A DNA stretch of 64,000 nt from Ferrovibrio sp. MS7 (GTDB taxonomy: Bacteria; Pseudomonadota; Alphaproteobacteria; Ferrovibrionales; Ferrovibrionaceae): positions 1,268,001 through 1,332,000 of the forward strand of contig NZ_JBBKBA010000001.1 of NCBI RefSeq assembly GCF_038404985.1, given 5' to 3'. A program made the translations under genes and the position numbers. Below the pieces are notes generated by a model. It was given only the letters and a program-made list of their open reading frames with translations. It did no database searches and was not told the origin of the DNA. This document shows positions 19,131 to 26,950 of this stretch, in pieces. Every line of letters begins with the position of its first letter. Within the stretch, counting starts at the first letter, position 1.

Positions 19131-21412
19131 TCAGGCGTTCATATATGAACTCAAGCAATTCAATATCACTGTCTTCATATTTTCTGCCGTACGGATGCGC
19201 GTTGACGCGCCGAATCTCATTTAGCTTTAGAAGCCAGCCGACATACTTTGCTTGCCCTTTTTTTTCGTTGGGCAGCTTGATGTTCATCGTTTCCTTGAAC
19301 ATGTCCCAGTTTGGTGTGCACTCAATTATTTTTTTGAGATCTACAAGGTCTAGATAGTTTTCAGCAGGCATACGTGAGTTGTCATCGATCCGTTTTGAAT
19401 AAGCCTCTTTCTTTATTTCCTTAAATGGAACGCCTTTGTCAAAGTACTCATTCACTCCATAATTTTGTTTCAAAATTTTTATTACGTGTCCGTGCACGCG
19501 ATCAATTATTTGCTTTGTGAGTGAGTCTCCCCGCACGGCCTCTGCTTCGTCTCGTTCTGAAAGTAAGCGATCAAGATCCGGCGGGTTGAAGGCTTCAAAT
19601 TCAGAGCGAACAATTTTGCAGAGTTCGGCATAGTATCTCGGTGGACCTCCGGAGCCAAATGGCTGCTTAAATCGTCTCGAAAAATCTAGGTCATCTGCTT
19701 CCATAATAATACTCACTACTGGAGCAAGTAGCGGCTTTATTTGTTCCACTAAGTCTGATGGCTCCAGCGTGTGAGGTTCTTGACCCGTCGAAGTGCGAAT
19801 ATGCTCGCAGAGCGATGCCAGTAGTCGGATGTGCCCTTGTACACCTATGTTGCTGCACAAATATCCTGCGCGTCCCAACTCCCAGCGCGCTTGATTAGCC
19901 TTCTCTATAATGGAGAAATATTCTGTCAGACCCTCACAAAGTGCATGAACACTTTCCTCTGGAGAGTTTCTATAAAAAGGTCCGGGCGTAATTATGCCGG
20001 ACTTAGATTCCACCCCCAAAAGCTTGGCGGCTAGTATTCCTTTCTTTATCTCTGAGATTGTTAATGGAGCAGCTTCGCTTTCGGAAATATCAGCAGATTT
20101 TATTCTATCTTCGAATGGATTCCCTGTTTCGGCAGACAACAGATCGAGTGATCGTGCGATGATGGCGCCGCACCTTTCGTGATGGCTCTCAGAGGATAAT
20201 TTTAATTCGCCAGCGAGTTCGTCCAGTAGGCCGGGCGCGACCTTTTGTTGTTTACTGTTTATTGTTGTAAACAGTTCTGCTTCCTTAATTGCAGGGAGTT
20301 TTTCAAAAGCTAGGACAGGGAGAACGTGACTCTTTGCTTTTTCTGCTGTTTCCGTAAAGCCATATAGCCTATGTTGACCATCTATTATCCATATACTCTT
20401 AAAGCTATCTGGTAAGTACAATTGTCCAAAGGTTATTTGGCGGTCGTCAAAAGAAGTTTGTTTGTCAAAACGCACGGGACGTTTGAAGTTTGCAGTAATG
20501 CAATTTGGGAAGAAGCCACCTCGATCAAGATAAAGACCTATCTCTTTAAGACGGGATTTTTTTAGTACGCGCTGATACGCGGGTGCTCCGTCTGGATCCC
20601 GCAGGCCTCTATGATTTACGAATGCGATGGGTAGGAGGCGCGCCGCCGGCGCTAGAAAGAAAAAAGCCCATTGCCCTGCGAGTTTTGTACGAATCGCGGG
20701 AACAATGCAGTTCGCAAGGGATGGTATCTGCTGACTTGCTAAAAATTCTCCAAGAAACTGGTACTTCGCTGCTTTACCAACGTTTTTAGCAACTGTTTCG
20801 AAATAGCGAAGTTCTCTATCTTCAATTACATGAATATTATTCTCACCCGCTCGAAGCCGGTCTGGTTTTCCCCATATGATGTTACGCGTAGCAATAAGCC
20901 ACAAGAATTTCAGATTCGGCTCATTGAAGTGTTTTTTTATGGATTTCGCCAGCGGTCCCTTCAATGTGGAGAATTCGCCGATTTCTTTTTGTAGAGATTT
21001 ATTCTGCTTTTTTTCTGCTGATTTGCATTGAGCGACAATAACAACATCATCGATCCTTGCTATAACATCAATCTTCTTGGTGATCTGTTGTCCATCAATA
21101 GATAGGTTAACGTGAAAATTGCGTCCTTCGTTTAGACAGTCCGCGCCCAATTGGTACAGAACCGCCCATAGGCGATCCTCATGAATTTCATCGGCAGACT
21201 TGGACTTCTCGATTAAGATTTTTTTGTTTGCTAGCGCTCGGACTTCCTTCCACCCTTTTGATTCAGCGGCGGCTAATTTTTCAACTGATATTCGTGCTTG
21301 GAATAGGCGCTTTTTACGCTTTTTGAATTCTGCGATACGGGAATGTTTTTTCTAAAACCAATGGCCCCAATATTTCAACTTGCTTCTCTGTTTTTTGATT
21401 GTGATTGGGCAT
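19114..21412 (-). CDS. Multidomain DGQHR protein: PD-(D/E)XK-like N-terminus, DGQHR core, HEPN-like C-terminus (apparent 5' frameshift)
   Basis: From a TTG at 21150, 678 residues are open, but the same frame stays coding-like back to a TAG at 21352-21354 without any ATG or GTG. A second frame supplies MPNHNQKTEKQVEILG from an ATG at 21412. The two join if one T is lost from the six-T run at 21346-21351 (six A on the coding strand). Counting from the TTG, IDVIA (Asp28) and QCK (Gln41, Lys43) resemble a restriction-endonuclease-like core. IDGQHR (257-261) is the DndB/DGQHR motif. Near the end LNEIRRVNAHP gives the HEPN RNase R-x4-H pattern (Arg647, His652). It lies upstream of, and overlaps, the methyltransferase gene. 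A defence role is inferred. Confidence 0.7.
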
Positions 21413-21612
21413 GTAACGATCCCGCATAAGTCGCTTTATTTTTCTGAACTCTATCAATGTAAGAACAATTTTAAACTGAATATCTCAATCTTGTGTATTC
21501 TTCTTCCAGGGTGGTGCTTATTGGTAGATGAAGATTATATATTCATATTATTATCTTGTAATGTTCTTATTTTGATCTAGAATGCCAGCTCCCCCGACTG
21601 CAGGAGCCTGTC

Positions 21613-22341
21613 ATGCCCAAGGCGTATGACCCGTTCAAGGATGAGTCGCTGATTTATGGCCCGCCGCTGGATGAGGATGAATATGGCCCGGGGCGGAATC
21701 CGACGTCTCATGTTGTGCAGCCAGCGCCCAAGCCTGCCCCGAAGCCGAAGCGCCGGCGCTATGACTGGGTGCTGGCGGCCTCCCTGCTGGTGCAGGGCGT
21801 GGCGCCGGAAGCCATCGCGGCGCGGCTGGGCTGCTCGACCGAAAAACTGTGGCGCCAGATGAATGACAGCGGGCGCTTCCGTGCCTTGGTGGAAAAGGCA
21901 GTGCAGCGGCGCCGGCTGCTGGCGAGTTTCCAGGTGGAGGCGGCGGCGGGTGTGGCGCTGACCGGCGCCGTTGCCACCCCGGATGGTGCATCACCCCAGG
22001 ATGCGGCGCAGCTGCGCGAGCTGGGGCAGGTTGCTCAGGCCGTGCCGGTCGCCATCGAGCTGCATGACGCCACGGCCCCGGAAGCCACCGCGCTGGATGC
22101 GCGGCTGCGCCAGGCCGGCCGTCGCGCCAAGCCCTATCTCACCGACAAGCGCCGCGCCCGCCTGCTGGCTGAAATCGCCGCGATGCCGACAGCGGAGGAA
22201 TTGCGCGCATTGCAGCGGCGCGATTTCAGCCTGTTGCCGCGCAACCTCGCGCGCTTGGCCGAGGAGGCGGCCCTGGCCAAAAGGCTGGAGGACGAGGCCC
22301 GCGCCGCGCCGGCAGCGAATGGCGTCAATAACGCCGGATAA
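21613..22341 (+). CDS. Hypothetical protein with a putative helix-turn-helix segment
   Basis: 242 residues, not recognised as a characterised family. The first 45 residues are acidic then Pro/Lys-rich (PAPKPAPKPKRRR). Residues about 50-80 (LLVQGVAPEAIAARLGCSTEKLW) look like a homeodomain-type or small-terminase-like helix-turn-helix. The remainder is Ala-, Arg- and Leu-rich and mostly helical, with possible coiled coil near the C-terminus. GCAGGAG precedes the ATG. Base composition is GC-rich, so it belongs to the host side of the island boundary. The last codons already fall in the 10-base repeat that follows. Confidence 0.6.
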   Translation: MPKAYDPFKDESLIYGPPLDEDEYGPGRNPTSHVVQPAPKPAPKPKRRRYDWVLAASLLVQGVAPEAIAARLGCSTEKLWRQMNDSGRFRALVEKAVQRRRLLASFQVEAAAGVALTGAVATPDGASPQDAAQLRELGQVAQAVPVAIELHDATAPEATALDARLRQAGRRAKPYLTDKRRARLLAEIAAMPTAEELRALQRRDFSLLPRNLARLAEEAALAKRLEDEARAAPAANGVNNAG

Positions 22342-22430
22342 GCGCGAATAGCGCCGAATAAGCCGGAATAAGCAAAAATAAGGAGAAATAAGGAGAAATA
22401 AGCCGGAATAAGGAATTTTAAGGATGGATT
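22321..22430. repeat. Tandem 10-bp-period repeat, consensus AGNNGGAATA
   Basis: Eleven consecutive ten-base units keep register. They include AGCGCGAATA, GCGCCGAATA, AGCCGGAATA, AGCAAAAATA, two identical AGGAGAAATA and AGCCGGAATA again; the outer units are more degenerate. The array begins inside the last codons of the upstream gene (units GGCGTCAATA and ACGCCGGATA) and runs past its stop. The period matches one helical turn, so the A/T blocks face the same side of the DNA, which could curve it or present phased binding sites. Confidence 0.75.
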
Positions 22431-22487
22431 TGGCGGATTTCAGCCAGCGTGGATTTTTCAAACAGGAATGCGGTCCTGATTTAATGC

Positions 22488-22577
22488 CGTCATGGCCCGG
22501 CTTGGCCGGGCCATCCACGATTAGTTTTTTTACAAAAGAATGAACTCGTGGATGCCCTGCCTCCGCAGGGCATGACG
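22488..22577. repeat. Two-hairpin palindromic element with nested inverted repeat
   Basis: CGTCA (22488-22492) and TGACG (22573-22577) flank ATGGCCCGG-CTTGG-CCGGGCCAT (22492-22514) and ATGCCCTGC-CTCC-GCAGGGCAT (22552-22573). Between them ATCCACGA and TCGTGGAT form a further 8-base inverted pair around an AT-rich centre. It shares outer arms and a near-identical first loop with the copies inside the urease operon, so it is a third, diverged member of the same element type. Confidence 0.7.
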
Positions 22578-22603
22578 AATGGGGATTTCCTCCAATCTTC
22601 CTT

Positions 22604-22629
22604 GTCATTCCCGCGAACGCGGGAATCCC
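22604..22629. repeat. Short REP-like hairpin
   Basis: ATTCCCGCG (22607-22615), two-base loop AA, CGCGGGAAT (22618-22626): a perfect nine-base stem. It is preceded by TGTC and followed by CCC. The sequence style GTCATTCCCGCG...CGCGGGAATCC is widespread between convergent genes in proteobacteria. It may also act as a transcription barrier. Confidence 0.65.
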
Positions 22630-22741
22630 ATTTCACTGTTAGCCAATGGGTCTCTCTGTAAGCGCGCAAACGCTGAAGGCGTTTGTGGGCGCACAGGCCC
22701 GAAGGGCTTTCGCGAGGGTGACAGCGAAGAACAAAGGGCCG

Positions 22742-23353
22742 CTACCAGCCGCCGCGTGTCAGCCAGAGGTCGAGCAGGTCTAGGCTGTCATTGCCCCAGA
22801 AGGGTTCGCCGTCGGCGATGACGAAGGGCGAGCCGAACACGCCGCACTGCATCGAGGCCTCCACTTCATCGCGCAGCCTTTGCGCCACGCGCGGATCGGC
22901 CAGTGCCTCGCGCAGGGCGTCGCTGGCGACGCCGAGCGGCGCCAGCACGGCGCAAAGCTGCTCCAGGTTGCCCATGTCGTGGCCCTCGCGCCAATAGGCA
23001 CGGTAGATCGCCCGGGCGGCGCGCTTGGCCAGGGCCGGGTCCTGGTCGAACAGCCAGTAATAGGCGCGTGCCGGCGGCAGCGGATTCATGAATTCGTCGC
23101 GCGGCTGCCGCTTCATCTCGATGCCATGCAGGCGGCGGTAGCGCTCGACACTGCGCTCGATATAGGGGCCTTTCAGCGGCGTATCGAGCAGGGGCTTCAA
23201 GCCCATCACTTTCAGCACGCTGACGCCGAGCAGCATCGGGCGCCAGGTGGTGGTGCGGCCATGCTTCACCGCCAGTTCGTCGATGCGCAGCGAGGCGAAA
23301 TAGCCGAAGGGCGAGATGAAGTCGAAATAGAAATCCAGCGGTGGCTGCGACAC
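22742..23353 (-). CDS. 2-hydroxychromene-2-carboxylate isomerase-like protein (DsbA-fold, NahD family)
   Basis: 203 residues, typical length. The N-terminal LDFYFDFISPFGYFAS replaces the thioredoxin CXXC with a Ser-Pro-containing active site as in NahD/kappa-class GST enzymes. MQCGVFGSPFVIADGEPFWG near 165-185 is the conserved C-terminal thioredoxin-fold segment. The family uses glutathione in isomerising aromatic degradation intermediates, but many genomic members have other, unknown substrates. It lies 33 bases downstream of puuE on the same strand, last in the purine-degradation operon. Confidence 0.82.
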   Translation of the reverse strand: MSQPPLDFYFDFISPFGYFASLRIDELAVKHGRTTTWRPMLLGVSVLKVMGLKPLLDTPLKGPYIERSVERYRRLHGIEMKRQPRDEFMNPLPPARAYYWLFDQDPALAKRAARAIYRAYWREGHDMGNLEQLCAVLAPLGVASDALREALADPRVAQRLRDEVEASMQCGVFGSPFVIADGEPFWGNDSLDLLDLWLTRGGW

Positions 23354-23386
23354 GTATGTTTAGTCCTTCGGCATGTGATGCCAGGC

Positions 23387-24379
23387 TTACGGCTTATGGT
23401 GGGTGTGCCAATGCTCGGCGATGTCGCGGCGGCGGCAGATCCACACCTTGTCCTTGGCCTGGATGTAATCCAGGAAGCGGGCCAGCGCCTGGGCGCGACC
23501 GGGCCGTCCGGCAAGCCGGCAATGCAGGCCGATCGACATCATCTTCGGCGCGCCGAGGCGGCCTTCTTCGTAGAGGCAGTCGAACGCGTCCTTGAGGTAG
23601 TCATAAAAATCCGTGCCGGTGCCCATGCCGTTCAGCACCGAGAATTTCATGTCGTTGTTATCGAAGGTGTAGGGGATCACCAGATGCGGCTTGGCTGGCC
23701 GCTTTCCCATGCTCTTACCCGGTACCCAGTAGGGCAGGTCGTCGTCATAGGCATCCGAGTCATAGAGGAAGTTGCCTTCCTCGATCACCAATTTGCGCGT
23801 GTTGCTGGAAAGCCGCCCGGTATACCAGCCCACTGGCCGCTCGCCGGTCGCCTGCCGGATCGCCTCGATGGCAAGCTGCATATGGGCGCGCTCGGTGGCC
23901 AGCGGCACGCGGCTGTAATCGTACCAGCGCCAGCCATGCGAAGCGATTTCGTGGCCCTGCTCATGCATCGCCTTCACGGCTTCCGGGTAGCGCGCCACCG
24001 CCATGCCCACGGCATAGGCGGTGAAGCTGAGACGGCGCTGCTGGAACAGCCGCAGCAGGCGCCAGAAGCCGGCGCGCGTGCCGTAGTCGTAGACGGATTC
24101 GACCTGCTCATCGCGCAAGCCCTGGCGCGGCACGCCGCCCGGCACTTCATGCAGGAAAGTCTCGCTCTCCTTGTCGCCATGCAGCAGGCTGCGCTCGCCG
24201 CCTTCCTCGAAGTTGAGCACGAAGGATACCGCGACATTGGCCTGGCCGGGCCAGTGCGGATCGGGCGGATGGGCGCCATAGCCCTTGAGGTCGCGCGGAT
24301 AGGGCTTGGAGCCCAGGGCTTTGCGCACAATGTCGATGCGCTTGGTCGTTTTCTTCGCTGCCTTTTTCTTCTGGGCCAT
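23387..24379 (-). CDS. puuE: Allantoinase PuuE (polysaccharide-deacetylase fold)
   Basis: 330 residues. It has a Lys-rich N-terminal extension of about 25 residues, then the PuuE hallmark YPRDLKGYGAHPPDPHWPG. Other family segments are FVLNFEEGGERSLLHGD, HEIASHGWRWYDYS, YDSDAYDDDLPYW and TFDNNDMKFS. Unlike classical amidohydrolase allantoinases, PuuE uses the NodB-like carbohydrate esterase 4 fold, and it hydrolyses allantoin to allantoate. The gene lies four bases after the M20 enzyme gene and with the allantoate hydrolase, consistent with sequential steps. Confidence 0.92.
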   Translation of the reverse strand: MAQKKKAAKKTTKRIDIVRKALGSKPYPRDLKGYGAHPPDPHWPGQANVAVSFVLNFEEGGERSLLHGDKESETFLHEVPGGVPRQGLRDEQVESVYDYGTRAGFWRLLRLFQQRRLSFTAYAVGMAVARYPEAVKAMHEQGHEIASHGWRWYDYSRVPLATERAHMQLAIEAIRQATGERPVGWYTGRLSSNTRKLVIEEGNFLYDSDAYDDDLPYWVPGKSMGKRPAKPHLVIPYTFDNNDMKFSVLNGMGTGTDFYDYLKDAFDCLYEEGRLGAPKMMSIGLHCRLAGRPGRAQALARFLDYIQAKDKVWICRRRDIAEHWHTHHKP

Positions 24380-24383
24380 CGCC

Positions 24384-25622
24384 TCAGCCCATCAATTCGG
24401 CGAGCGTGCGCGCCACCACCTCGGTCGCCTTGTAGAGATCGGTCAGCACCAGCTTCTCATCGGCGCGGTGGCCATTGGCTTCCAGCAGGTTGCGCGGCCC
24501 GGCGCCGTAGAGCACGGTCTTGATCCCGGCGGCCGAGTAATGCCGCGCGTCCGTGTACAAGGGAATGCCTTCAGTCTCGACGGGCTTGCCCATGATGCCG
24601 CTGGCCTGGCGGCACAGAATCTCGATCAGCTTCTCCACGCCCGGCACGGCGCCAAACGGCTTGGCCAGCATGATGCGCCTGGTTTCCACCGTGATGCCCT
24701 TGAGGCCGGCGGCGGCGGTGGCGATCACCTCGCGCAAGGCGGCTTCGACTTCCGCCGGATTCTCCTCCGGGATCATGCGGCGGTCGAGCCGGAAGCTCAC
24801 CTTGTCAGGCACCACGTTGGTGTTGATGCCGCCCTTGATCAGGCCCACCACCATGCTCGGCGAGACGATGCCGGCGACCTTGGATTTCAGCGCACCGAGG
24901 CCGTTGCGATAGGCATAGAGCGCGGTCAGCACGCGGTTGGCGGCCTCCAGCGCGTCATGCCCGGTATCGGGCCGGGCCGCATGGGCGGAAAGGCCGCTCA
25001 CCGTCACTTCCAGATGCAGGCAGCCGTTATGCGCCGTGGTCACGGCATAGGAAAAGCCGGCGGAGAAGGCGTAGTCCGGCTTGCTCAAGCCCTGCTCGAG
25101 AATCCATTGCGGGCCGATGGCGCCGCCGGCTTCCTCGTCATAGGTCAGGTGCAGTTCGACTGTGCCTTTCAGCTTCGCACCGCTCGCCTTGAGCGCCAGC
25201 AGCGCGAAGGCATAGGTGACGAAATCGGATTTCGATACCGCGACGCCGCGGCCATACATCACGCCGTCCTTCACCACCGCCGCATAGGGATCGACGCTCC
25301 AGCCTTCGCCCGGCGCCACCACGTCGCCATGGGCGTTCAGCGCGACAACAGGCCCGCCCTCGCTGAATTTCTGCCGCACGATGAGATTGGTGCAAGAGAT
25401 CATGCCGTTCTGCTGCACCAGGTCAGTGGGCACCGGGTGGCGCTCGACGGTGAGGCCAAGGCCTTCGAGCAATTCGGCGGCACGCTTGGCATGTGGCGCG
25501 CAATCGCCCGGCGGATTGTCGGACGGCACCTTCACCAGTTCGGCCAGCATGCTGCGCATGGCCTCCTGGTTGGCGGTGATGAAGCTGTGCAGCGCCGAGG
25601 CGGTGGCGGCGTCGAGACTCAT
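24384..25622 (-). CDS. M20 family metallohydrolase (ArgE/DapE-like), possible ureidoglycolate or related amidohydrolase
   Basis: 412 residues. The di-zinc motifs of the M20 family are present: ALNAHGDVV near residue 95, GRGVAVSKSD near 125, YDEEAGG near 161 and the late His region LYGAGPRNLLEANGHRADE. The bacterial exopeptidase dimerisation domain lies in the middle (VSGLSAHAARPDTGHDAL). The start forms an ATGA overlap with the upstream allantoate-hydrolase-type gene, so the two are translationally coupled. Generic annotation would be acetylornithine deacetylase. Context suggests action on a purine-derived carbamoyl or ureido compound instead. Confidence 0.85.
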   Translation of the reverse strand: MSLDAATASALHSFITANQEAMRSMLAELVKVPSDNPPGDCAPHAKRAAELLEGLGLTVERHPVPTDLVQQNGMISCTNLIVRQKFSEGGPVVALNAHGDVVAPGEGWSVDPYAAVVKDGVMYGRGVAVSKSDFVTYAFALLALKASGAKLKGTVELHLTYDEEAGGAIGPQWILEQGLSKPDYAFSAGFSYAVTTAHNGCLHLEVTVSGLSAHAARPDTGHDALEAANRVLTALYAYRNGLGALKSKVAGIVSPSMVVGLIKGGINTNVVPDKVSFRLDRRMIPEENPAEVEAALREVIATAAAGLKGITVETRRIMLAKPFGAVPGVEKLIEILCRQASGIMGKPVETEGIPLYTDARHYSAAGIKTVLYGAGPRNLLEANGHRADEKLVLTDLYKATEVVARTLAELMG

Positions 25623-26866
25623 TGCAGGGACTCCAGCGTAAAATGTTCAACGAAGTGATACAGCGCCGCCGTGGCCAGCTCCACGTCCTCGGGCAGCACG
25701 GCTTCGAGCGGGTTGTGGCTGATACCACGGGTGCAGCGCATGAAGATCATGCCCACCGGGCAGATCGCGGCAACCGTCATGGCATCATGGCCGGCGCCGG
25801 ATGGCAGCCGCATGGTCGGCACATTCTGCGCCAGGATGGCACGCTCCACCGCATCCATCAGCCGGGGATCGCAGGGCGTGGCGGCGCTGTGATGCAGCGG
25901 CGTGACGATGGCTTCCACCTTGCGCCGCGCCGCGATGGCCTGGATCTCGGCCAACACGTCATCGGCGGCGGCATCGCGCAACGGATCCTGGGCTGCACGG
26001 ATATCGATGGAGAAACGCGCCATGCCGGGGATCACGTTCACAGCACCCGGAAACGCTTCCATCTGGCCGACGGTGCCGACCAGCGTGGGCGTGCCGGTGC
26101 AGCGCTGCTCGATGTAAAGCGCGATTTCGGCGGCGGCCAGCAAGGCATCCTGGCGCCCGCCCATCGGCACCGTGCCGGCATGGCCGGCCAGGCCCTTGAT
26201 CTCGACGCGGTAGCGCCGCGCGCCGGAGATGGCGGTGACGACGCCGAGCGCCAGGCCGTTGCGTTCCAGCACCGGGCCCTGCTCGATATGCAGTTCCATG
26301 AAGGCGGCGATTTCGCCCGGCTTGCGCGCCTGGGCGGTGATGCGGGCGGGATCGAGGCCGAAATCCTGCAGCGCCTGCTTGAAGCTGATGCCGTCGCGGT
26401 CCTTGGCTTCAAACACGGCCGGGTCGAAAGCGCCGATCAGGGCGCGGCTGCCGGTCATGGTGGCACCGAAGCGGGTGCCTTCCTCGTTGGAGAAACCCAC
26501 CACCTCGATGCCGAAGGGCAGCCGCTTGCCCTGACTGTGCAGTTCCTCGACGCAGGCGATGGCGGCGATCACGCCCAGCATGCCGTCATACTTGCCGGCG
26601 TTGCGCACGGTATCGAGATGCGAGCCGAGCATCAGGCGTGGCAGCTTGGGATCGCTGCCGGCATAGATGCCGATGACGTTGCCGGCATCGTCGGCGCTGG
26701 TCTCCATGCCGGCTTCCTGCATCCAGCGCAAGGCCAGGGCATTGCCCTGCTTGTGGGCGGGGGTGAAGGTGGTGCGGGTCAGATTCTCGGGGTTGTCGCT
26801 GACGCGGCCCAGCTCATCCAGGCGGGCCATCATCTTGGGCGCGAAACGGGGGGCGGCAGCGGACAT
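25619..26866 (-). CDS. Allantoate amidohydrolase / N-carbamoyl-amino-acid hydrolase family (AllC-like)
   Basis: 415 residues, M20-related Zn hydrolase of the hydantoinase/carbamoylase group. Metal-site motifs are GSHLDTVRNAGKYDG near residue 81, SNEEGTRFGATMTGSRA near 127, LHIEQGPVLERNG near 193 and the late CTRGISHNPLEAV. In the purine pathway it would cleave allantoate, releasing ammonia and CO2. It is first in a four-gene minus-strand operon and diverges from glycerate kinase across 84 bases that contain a small hairpin, AGTCGG-GTTTTT-CCGACT (26880-26897). Confidence 0.88.
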   Translation of the reverse strand: MSAAAPRFAPKMMARLDELGRVSDNPENLTRTTFTPAHKQGNALALRWMQEAGMETSADDAGNVIGIYAGSDPKLPRLMLGSHLDTVRNAGKYDGMLGVIAAIACVEELHSQGKRLPFGIEVVGFSNEEGTRFGATMTGSRALIGAFDPAVFEAKDRDGISFKQALQDFGLDPARITAQARKPGEIAAFMELHIEQGPVLERNGLALGVVTAISGARRYRVEIKGLAGHAGTVPMGGRQDALLAAAEIALYIEQRCTGTPTLVGTVGQMEAFPGAVNVIPGMARFSIDIRAAQDPLRDAAADDVLAEIQAIAARRKVEAIVTPLHHSAATPCDPRLMDAVERAILAQNVPTMRLPSGAGHDAMTVAAICPVGMIFMRCTRGISHNPLEAVLPEDVELATAALYHFVEHFTLESLQ

Positions 26867-26950
26867 TTTTCGGCCTCGAAGTCGGGTTTTTCCGACTATA
26901 GCCGCCCGCCCGGCCCTGGCAAAGCCATCGGGCTTGGGTTAGCAAAAACC

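Larger units (their letters stand above)
18215..21600. mobile_element. AT-rich island carrying a methyltransferase and a multidomain DGQHR protein
   Basis: From just past the glpK stop to just before the hypothetical gene at 21613 the sequence turns sharply AT-rich, with A/T runs and codons such as AAA, ATT and TTA that are rare in neighbouring genes. It holds two overlapping minus-strand genes and about 190 bases of AT-rich non-coding sequence on its right side. No integrase, transposase, tRNA or clear flanking repeat is visible, so how it arrived is unknown. Composition and gene content suggest horizontal acquisition of a defence-type cassette. Confidence 0.6.
22342..22741. other. 400-base intergenic region made mostly of repeats and palindromes
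   Basis: No gene is supported here. After the 10-bp array come a large two-hairpin palindrome (22488-22577), a short GC hairpin (22604-22629) and further inverted repeats such as AAACGC-TGAAGGC-GTTT around 22668-22686 and GGCCC-GAA-GGGCT near 22698. The region lies downstream of genes on both sides (convergent), so any of these hairpins may terminate transcription. Confidence 0.6.

Noticed and set aside
21380-21580. 66-codon plus-strand frame in the AT-rich gap right of the island
   Set aside because: Hydrophobic low-complexity translation, no ribosome binding site, and it runs antisense to the probable 5' end of the DGQHR gene.
18200-21620. Attachment-site repeats flanking the AT-rich island
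   Set aside because: I compared the junction sequences by eye and found no direct repeat longer than a few bases, and no tRNA fragment.
25622-26950. Long upstream extension of the glycerate kinase frame
   Set aside because: It is antisense to the allantoate hydrolase gene; family homology starts at the ATG at 26951.
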